NCBI GenBank assembly: GCA_003427395.1 | Contig: BFEA01000940.1 | Location: forward strand, 40,475-74,466 | DNA from: Chara braunii | Taxonomy: Eukaryota; Streptophyta; Charophyceae; Charales; Characeae | Direction of reading: 5' to 3' | DNA: 33,992 nucleotides | Shown: piece after piece, positions 28,251-33,992 of the stretch | How positions within the stretch are numbered: the first letter of the stretch is position 1 | Layout: each line of letters begins with the position of its first letter | Translations under genes and position numbers: made by a program | The notes under the pieces: generated by a model | Database searches by the model: none | Told to the model about the DNA's origin: nothing | What the model saw: only the letters and a program-made list of their open reading frames with translations

Positions 28251-29155
28251 ACGGGGGTCTCATAGGCCCTGCGTGCGACAGTTGACCGTGGAAAGTCAAA
28301 GGTCAACAGCAGCTCGGAAATTCAGGCTCACGAGTCAAAGTCTGCACGGTCCCAGTCCAGGCCACAGACCAGACACACACATTGGCTGTTCGCAGGTATC
28401 CGCCAAGAATCCAGTCCAAGTGGGAATCTGCAACTGAAAAGATCCAGGCCATTGCCCCTGCGTCCATCTGGGTAGTCGTATTCGAGAGACCAGAGGCTGG
28501 TCAACCGCGAGTCAACTGTAAGTTGACCCAGCCCCTGCTGACCGAAATTCATTCACTCTTGCACTTGCTGCTCGACACTGGGTGGACGCTAGCTCTACGC
28601 TGGCACTACGCTGGCTCGTCGCTGGCTCTGTGCTGGCTTGACATTGGACGACGATGTGAGACTGCCTGGCGTTTACTTGACGCTGGCGCCATCTCTGTTT
28701 TGGCGCCAGCTGGATTCGAGATTATGCTGACGTGGCGCTGGCCACACTGTCTGCTACCGAGACTATGCTGATGTGGCATAGACCATACTGTCTGCAGCAT
28801 TGATTGGGGGTTGGCGACAAGGAGGAGGATCAGGGCTGTGAGATTGGTTGATCAAAGGGAAGCTTACCTGTTTGATGACGTGTCCATATTGTGTGCCACT
28901 GATCGTCTTCGCGAGGTATCTGCGTTGACAAACGCTACATGAGATTGGCTCTGTGTCAGCTTGTGTGAGAGGGTCTGTTTGCTGATGTGGCGAGGGGAGC
29001 TGCCTGGCGTCAAAGAGGGGAACTGAGGGAGCTCTATCTGCTACGCTGATGGTGACTTTCCCTTCCACCCTCTCAGTTTCATCTCTCCCCCATCTTCTTC
29101 TTCTCTTGTCACAAGACATCGGGCTACTTGATGATGTATAGGATTATTTGGAGAC
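28251..29155. other. No gene recognised; GCTGGC-type degenerate repeats
   Basis: Between 28590 and 28745 the sequence is built of short GCTGG-containing phrases (CGCTGGCTCGTCGCTGGCTCTGTGCTGGCTT and so on). No frame has protein character. Two GGCGCC palindromes occur at about 28684 and 28702. Confidence 0.4.
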
Positions 29156-29335
29156 ATTGAGACTGCACTAAGAAATTCTGTATTTTGACACTGACGAGCT
29201 TCTCCTGACTGGGTTCATAGCATACGTCCCAATTTTAACGAATGTATTGAGACTGCGCTGAGAAATTGTGTATTTTGATACTGACGAGCTTCTCCTGACT
29301 GGGTTCATTGCATACGTCCCAGTTTTAACGAATGT
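29156..29335. repeat. 90-bp tandem duplication
   Basis: Copies at 29156-29245 and 29246-29335 begin ATTGAGACTGC and end TTTTAACGAATGT. By eye they differ at six positions (about 93% identity). No coding frame is associated. Confidence 0.9.
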
Positions 29336-30076
29336 CTCATCAAGGTCATGGTTGCATTACATATCCAAACGAATTCAAAAGACCCAATCGCCCAACATAA
29401 AAAGAAAGGAATCACTCATCATAATGAATGACTGTTTTTTTTTGTTTGTTTTCTTTTGTTTTGTTTTTTTAATAAAATGCGGGGGGTTGCCCTTCGGCAT
29501 AAGGCCGTACAGCAGGTGCGTGCCCACCCTAAGTGAAGGTGGGCCCCTTGAATCTCAATGGGCCCTGAATTCATCAATTTTTGCAAATGTTGGTGGGCGT
29601 CAGACAGTTGCCACGTGCAAGTTGGTTACATCCGCTTTGCTTGTGAGAATCGAAAATATGCGCGAGCCTTCCAGGCTCTTCCAGCAATGTGGTCGAAGCA
29701 AGGAACACCGTACGTTTGTCCCTGGGTGGTCGGGCATGCCTAACCAATTCGGTCCCAGGCCACTGTCTGAATAGGCCTGGGCGCAGACACTTTGGCCCAA
29801 CCTGAAACTACACGGTACACGCAAGGCAGGCCAGGCAGCCAACCAGTCAGGCCACTTTGCATAAAGCAAAGCGCCTGGCCGAGGTGAATTCATTCGGCCA
29901 CATGTGCAACGCGGCAGTGCTGCTTGAGCATGTGCTCACGGCCAAGGCTATGCGCTAGCGCAGGGTGCTGGGAGGTGCGTGCGTGCAGTGCATGTGAACA
30001 GGGCGCCACTGAGGGCAGCGCCATAGCCCAGCCAGCGTAGCCAGGCTTGGGCTTGGACAGCCAGCGAGAGGTGGTG
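29336..30076. other. No gene recognised; T-rich patch then GC-rich unique DNA
   Basis: A T-rich low-complexity patch lies at 29431-29472 and is followed by AATAAAA. After that the DNA is moderately GC-rich, with short frames only. Confidence 0.4.
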
Positions 30077-31262
30077 GTGGTCTTCGTGCATAAGAAAGCC
30101 CTAGACATAAAGGCTAAGCTTGGGAGTGCCCAGCAGGAACCAGTAGATGGGAGGAAGAAGAAGCTTCCTAAAGATTAGAGGAAGAAAGGCAATCTCATGT
30201 TTGTTGACCACGATGGTCAAGCAACAGAGATTGATGACTTCTCTGATCTTGGGGAAGAGACTGAGATAGATGGGAGTGGGGAAGCTTCAAATGGTTGAGT
30301 AGCCGCGCCCATTAGGTAAAAGGCTAAAGGGGCCCGGAAACAGAAGGTAGGTCGGCCCAAGGGTCAAATGACCAAGGACCACCCGTATGGGTGAAGCTTG
30401 GTCTGGAGTACAAGGTGTGGCGAGATCATGTTGCACGAGGTGCTTGTCTCAATTGTGGCCAGTATGGGCACACAATGCCCAAGTGCAAGAGTAAGCGGGT
30501 AGGTGGGAAGGTTGCGTCCTCAATAGTGACAGTTGGATATTCCAACTCTGGTGGTTCTTCTGCGAGCACTTCGCAGGGAAACACCTCGGGCCAGTAGGAG
30601 TGTTAGCCGCTCTTACTCGTGATGAAGTGGTAACTTAAGCTTCTCCATTTCAAACAAACTATTGACCCATGATCGCCCTGCAGATTCAGACCAATCGATG
30701 CTTTGTTCGATGGATGTGTCTGAGTCCTAAGAGGAGTTAGAAACAAAGTGGTTAGAGAAAGACCCTAGAGACTACCGGGCGATGTTGAACAAAGGTCCAA
30801 AGGGTGAACATTTCATGGTAGAAGTCGATGTAGGTGGCTGAAAGTTTGGTGCCTTCAGACATAGGTTCTACGCGGAATTTCATCAGTTGTGCTTGTGTGG
30901 ATAGGCTGCGCTTAGGGGACCAAGTGGAACGGCTTAGCAAACCTGTAACATTTACCTTAGCCGACAAACACTCCATGATACTTAAGGACTATGTCAAGGA
31001 CATAGCCTGTACCTTCTCCTGTGGAGGAGAGGAACTGAGACACAAAATCTCTTTCCTAGTGAGCGAAGAGCTGCATTTTGATATGTTGCTAGGCATGAAC
31101 TACCTCGAGGTTGCTAAGCCTCAATTCGATTGGGATAGGAAGGTGATGATCCACAAGTTGCCAGACAGAAGGACCGTTAAGCTGCAAAAGTTTAAAGCTA
31201 TCAGGCTAGTGGAGAACTATGGTAGCATATGCACGTCGTCTTTCTATCCCTATACTCTTTAA
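30077..31262 (+). pseudogene. Second gag C-terminus and protease remnant (LTR retrotransposon)
   Basis: A frame from about 30077 reads VVVFVHKKALDIKAKLGS, then NLMFVDHDGQATEIDDFSD and RKQKVGRPKGQMTKDHPYG, with stops at 30176, 30296, 30317 and 30392. The adjacent frame (30391-30597) continues with EYKVWRDHVARGACLNCGQYG and a CCHC zinc knuckle (C-L-N-C-G-Q-Y-G-H-T-M-P-K-C). After a gap, 30834-31262 encodes a retropepsin-like domain: a DIGSTRNFIS active-site loop, then HFDMLLGMNYLE, the conserved (L/I)-L-G-M-(N/D)-(Y/W)-L strand. It differs clearly from the 24-25 kb protease, so it is a separate retrotransposon family. No RT follows. Heavily broken. Confidence 0.75.
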
Positions 31263-32112
31263 GACTACAATGGTCCCATCGTAACGGTCGGACGCGGGCC
31301 CAACAAAAATCAACGCAGGGTCACGCTGTCCCGACAGGGGACCGGAAACAGGGACAGGCTGGGATAGAGGGGGTCCGGAAGGGCACGAGCGAGGCGGGGG
31401 CCACGGTTGGCGAGGCAGGGAAAGGGCGAGGAGGGCGAAAATATCTTCGCGCTGCACGACAAGAGGCCACAAATTTGCAGGTGGCGCATCGTGTGGGGAC
31501 CAAAAGAATTAGTGCAGGGTAAATTTGGAGAGAGCGCGTCGGTGCTGCGGAGAATTTGCATGGGGCGGGGGGAGGCCAAAAAGAATTTGTGCGCGGTGCC
31601 AATCGGGCGAGGCTGGGAAAGGGCGGGGCGAGGCTGGGAAACACAGGGCGCATCGGTGCTTTGGGGGAGGGAGAGACATGCAGGCAATCGAGACGCGGAG
31701 CGAGAACAGTGAGGGGAGCAAAACCGTGAAAGCAGTCGTCGGATCGTGGCGTCGGGAACAACAACGGTGACGGATCGTGGCGTCAGGAACGACAACAGTG
31801 ACATCGCACGTTCAGGGAGACATGGCAAACGAAGGAGAAGAGATCGGGTGGCAACAATGGGCGTGCAGAAAATCGAGAGATCACAACGTGGGGCGCAAAA
31901 ACGATGAGATCACATGTGCTGACAGACGTGGCAAATGAGGGAGAAGAGATCGCGTGGTGGGCATGAGCAGGATCGTGTGGGAACAGGGCAGCAGGACACT
32001 GAGATCATCACACGGAGGCGAGCCAAAGGGAACGTGAGACAATGACCATGGCGATGGCGGAAAGAGGTACGTTTGTGTTTCTTTCTGTCTCTCTCTTTCA
32101 TGCATCGAGACA
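31263..32112. other. No gene recognised; purine-biased DNA with small repeats
   Basis: A GGCGAGGC(T/A)GGGAAAGGGCG phrase recurs at about 31412, 31608 and 31629. A 31-bp tandem pair lies at 31740-31801. No frame is convincing. Confidence 0.4.
31740..31801. repeat. 31-bp tandem pair
   Basis: CGGATCGTGGCGTC(G/A)GGAAC(A/G)ACAAC(G/A)GTGA occurs twice back to back at 31740 and 31771, differing at three positions. Confidence 0.9.
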
Positions 32113-32884
32113 TGTTGAATAGATACTCTCTCTCTCTCTCTCTAACTCCACTACCCTCCTCGGCGCTGGACTCCTCCAGCGTTGTGCCTCATGGCCGATG
32201 AGCAACGCAGCTGCAGTCTCGAAATAGCGCAGCAGGGAGTCTCCAAAATGGCGCAGCAGCCAAGTTCCTGAACCAACATAACGCTGGATTTCTCCTGGTA
32301 CCTTCTATGTCCGAACTGGGCAATGGCCCAGCTTAAGTAGTGCTGGGCCAAGACTGAAAACCCACGGCCTGCGTTCCGGACCGTGCAGATCGAAACTCCG
32401 ATCCACGGTCCAGATCGCAGGCTTCGAAAACTGGTTCAGTCCTTGGCTTAAAACGGCCTGCCTGGGTCCCTACCGGACGTCCAGGCCATGTCCAGGATTA
32501 ATCTTCCTGGTACCTTGCTTCAAACCGGTCCTGTGCGGACGTACCCGGCCTCAACGTCGGCCTGGGTTCGAACAGGTCAAAATCTGTTCAAAAACAAAAG
32601 AAAAGGTCCAAACGTTTTTAGGAGCTCAGCCTCTGGGCCTGAATCTGGCCCTGGCNCTAGAAGCGTGTACCTGGCCACAAAACGGACAACAGTACACCCG
32701 TTAGAAAAACAGCAGCAAATAAATAAAATAAAGACTATAAAAATCATCTAAAGTTGGTGTTTTTTTTATGCAGGCCCAAGTAAAAATGCCATAGGGCCTT
32801 CAGGTTGTGGTGACGCGACCTGGGGGCCCTATTCCAACCTCGGGTCCCCTGAGGGGCCCGTGTGTAGGCTTTCAGCATGTAACA
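32113..32884 (-). mobile_element. Probable 3' LTR of the minus-strand gypsy element
   Basis: Read on the minus strand, the pol stop is followed at once by a polypurine tract and then by TGTTACATGC at 32884, the expected LTR start. A matching end ...ATTCAACA lies at 32113, giving TGTT...AACA inverted ends and a length of 772 bp. The far edge is a guess, since the other LTR is outside the window; an (AG)n run (32125-32142) lies just inside it. Confidence 0.5.
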
Positions 32885-32897
32885 CGCCCCCCTCCTT
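32885..32897 (-). other. Polypurine tract
   Basis: On the minus strand AAGGAGGGGGGCG overlaps the last bases of the pol stop codon and immediately precedes the LTR start. It is the primer site for plus-strand DNA synthesis in LTR retrotransposons. Confidence 0.75.
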
Positions 32898-33992
32898 ATG
32901 AAGTCGAGCCGGGGCGCGGGCGAAGCTGCCAATCCGATGGCGGAATGTAGCGAGGATGGCGAGGAGCAGGAGTGCTCTGTTTAGTCTTCCCTTTGCTAAT
33001 ATAGCGTGAGAGAATGGCGGGGGATGTGGCTTGCAGTTCCGAACGCGTCAGCCAACGGTCAGCCTTGTGGCTGCAGTAGGAAAAGTGAAGTAGAAACTTT
33101 GTTTCTTTGTTGCCATGGTGCCGGTCGGTGATAATGTAGCCGGCCTCCTGAAATCCGTCCATGGAAGGAGGGTCTTGCGTACGTCGACGGGGAAACTCGT
33201 CGGACTCCGCTGAAACAAAAGGAGCGAGTTTGGAACAGTGGAACACCGTGTGGACGGGCAAGTGAGGTGGCACCGCGATGCGGAATGAGGGCCCCTCGAC
33301 ATCATCACCAGCTGCAGAGAGAATGCGCCAAGGCCCCATCCATTTGGGAAGGAGCTTGCGAGAGATGTTTTGCTCAAGGCTGAACTCCGCTGCGAAGACC
33401 CAAACCAGATCGCCGGCGCGGAACGGGCAAGGAAGGCGATTGCGGTTGGCTTGACGGCTCATCCGTATTTGCGTCTTCAACATCTGATCCCGTGCCTTGA
33501 CAAGAAGCTTTTGCATGCGACGAAGGAACGCAAGATGGTCGTCGCTCTCGGCTGTGCGCGGCAAAGTAGCGTCCAGCGACGATGAGATGGGTGAACCATG
33601 CTTGAACTCGAACGACGACATCTTGATAGTCGGGTGGATCGATGAGTTGTAAGCCAACTCAACGACTGGCAAGCGCTCAACCCAATCAACCTGGTCGGGA
33701 CGGATGAGAGTGCGGAGAAGGACTTGAGAGGTCTGATGCGCCCTTTCCGTTTGACCATCGGTTTGCGGGTGGCGAGCCGAACTCGGCTTCAAAGATGAGC
33801 CCCATCGCTTGACGAGGGCGACCCAAAAGTCGGAGAGAAAGCGAGTGTCCCGGTCGCAAACGATCTCCTCGGGGTAGCCCTTGGAGCGAATCCAACNGGT
33901 GTATAAGACCTCGGCTAACTCCGGTGCCTTTGCGTGATAGCGGCAAGGCAAAAACATGGCGTACTTGGTGAGGCGGTCGACGACCGTGAGGA
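32896..33992 (-). CDS. Partial Ty3/gypsy integrase with GPY/F-like and chromo-like C-terminus
   Basis: The frame enters from beyond the right edge (it is open from 33990, before the Met at 33957) and ends at a TAA (32896-32898). It starts in the integrase core with LTVVDRLTKYAMFLPC and has VCDRDTRFLSDFW (second catalytic Asp) and ARHPQTDGQTER (catalytic Glu). The usual LPVVELAYNSSIHPTIKMS block, a basic linker and a PHLPVHTVFHCSKLAPF module follow, as in GPY/F-type gypsy integrases. The tail (EAGYIITDRHHGNKETKFLL, then DRWLTRSEL) aligns loosely with chromodomains that guide integration. There is one undetermined base near 33897. No stop or shift is visible over about 365 codons, so this is the best-preserved retroelement in the window. 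The first catalytic Asp, RT and protease lie outside. Confidence 0.93.
   Translation of the reverse strand, partial: LTVVDRLTKYAMFLPCRYHAKAPELAEVLYTXWIRSKGYPEEIVCDRDTRFLSDFWVALVKRWGSSLKPSSARHPQTDGQTERAHQTSQVLLRTLIRPDQVDWVERLPVVELAYNSSIHPTIKMSSFEFKHGSPISSSLDATLPRTAESDDHLAFLRRMQKLLVKARDQMLKTQIRMSRQANRNRLPCPFRAGDLVWVFAAEFSLEQNISRKLLPKWMGPWRILSAAGDDVEGPSFRIAVPPHLPVHTVFHCSKLAPFVSAESDEFPRRRTQDPPSMDGFQEAGYIITDRHHGNKETKFLLHFSYCSHKADRWLTRSELQATSPAILSRYISKGKTKQSTPAPRHPRYIPPSDWQLRPRPGSTS

Noticed and set aside
28681-28715. TGGCGCCA phrases as a primer-binding site
   Set aside because: No LTR end lies directly upstream and the phrase occurs twice within a GCTGGC-type repeat zone.

Overview
The window looks like repeat-rich nuclear DNA of a streptophyte plant or charophyte alga. 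I see no bacterial or organellar signature. The support is (i) a primer-binding site complementary to initiator tRNA-Met, as in plant LTR retrotransposons, (ii) a plant-type hAT transposase (BED finger, DUF659, hAT C-terminal dimerisation region), (iii) several Ty3/gypsy-type gag-pol remnants, and (iv) long (GA)n tracts. A Chara-like alga is my best guess, from general resemblance only. I see no ordinary host gene. Almost everything recognisable is mobile-element DNA, mostly decayed by stops and single-base frameshifts.

Layout: 1-62 is a GA microsatellite. 217-6527 is a decayed hAT-like element bounded by an 18-bp inverted repeat; its broken transposase (435-5503) has a very long low-complexity tail. 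7057-7814 on the minus strand is a broken ORF of unknown family. 8024-9365 is a probable 5' LTR, followed by a PBS (9367-9378), a telomere-like hairpin (9419-9459), a leader, and a coiled-coil gag-like ORF (10838-11200). 11.2-15.6 kb has no clear gene but holds a TATA box, a 1.3-kb GA-rich stretch and a tandem repeat of growing period (14161-about 14760). 15662-28025 is the highlight. 28.0-30.1 kb is short repeats and unassigned DNA. 30077-31262 is a second gag/protease remnant. 32113-32884 is a minus-strand LTR joined by a polypurine tract to a partial gypsy pol (32896-33992) that leaves the window.

The exciting region is 15.66-28.0 kb. It holds a Ty3/gypsy-like gag-protease-RT-RNase H-integrase module preceded on the same strand by about ten tightly packed accessory ORFs. 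Their starts and stops overlap or nearly touch (ATGA at three junctions, an 8-nt ATGGTTAG overlap, an abutting TAG/ATG, two 20-nt overlaps, two 4-nt gaps, one 8-nt gap). This organisation is typical of viral polycistrons and very unusual for a plant retrotransposon. Five of the ORFs (17523-18266, 18271-18932, 18933-19661, 19658-20416, 21075-21731) appear to be diverged paralogues of one unrecognised family, and two more (16809-17168, 17165-17530) are a clear second pair. Four larger ORFs remain open (17165-17530, 18933-19661, 19658-20416, 21075-21731); others carry premature stops or frameshifts. This copy is therefore probably dead, but it preserves the architecture of an apparently undescribed giant gypsy or pararetrovirus-like lineage. 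All family calls come from reading the translated sequence; no database search was run.
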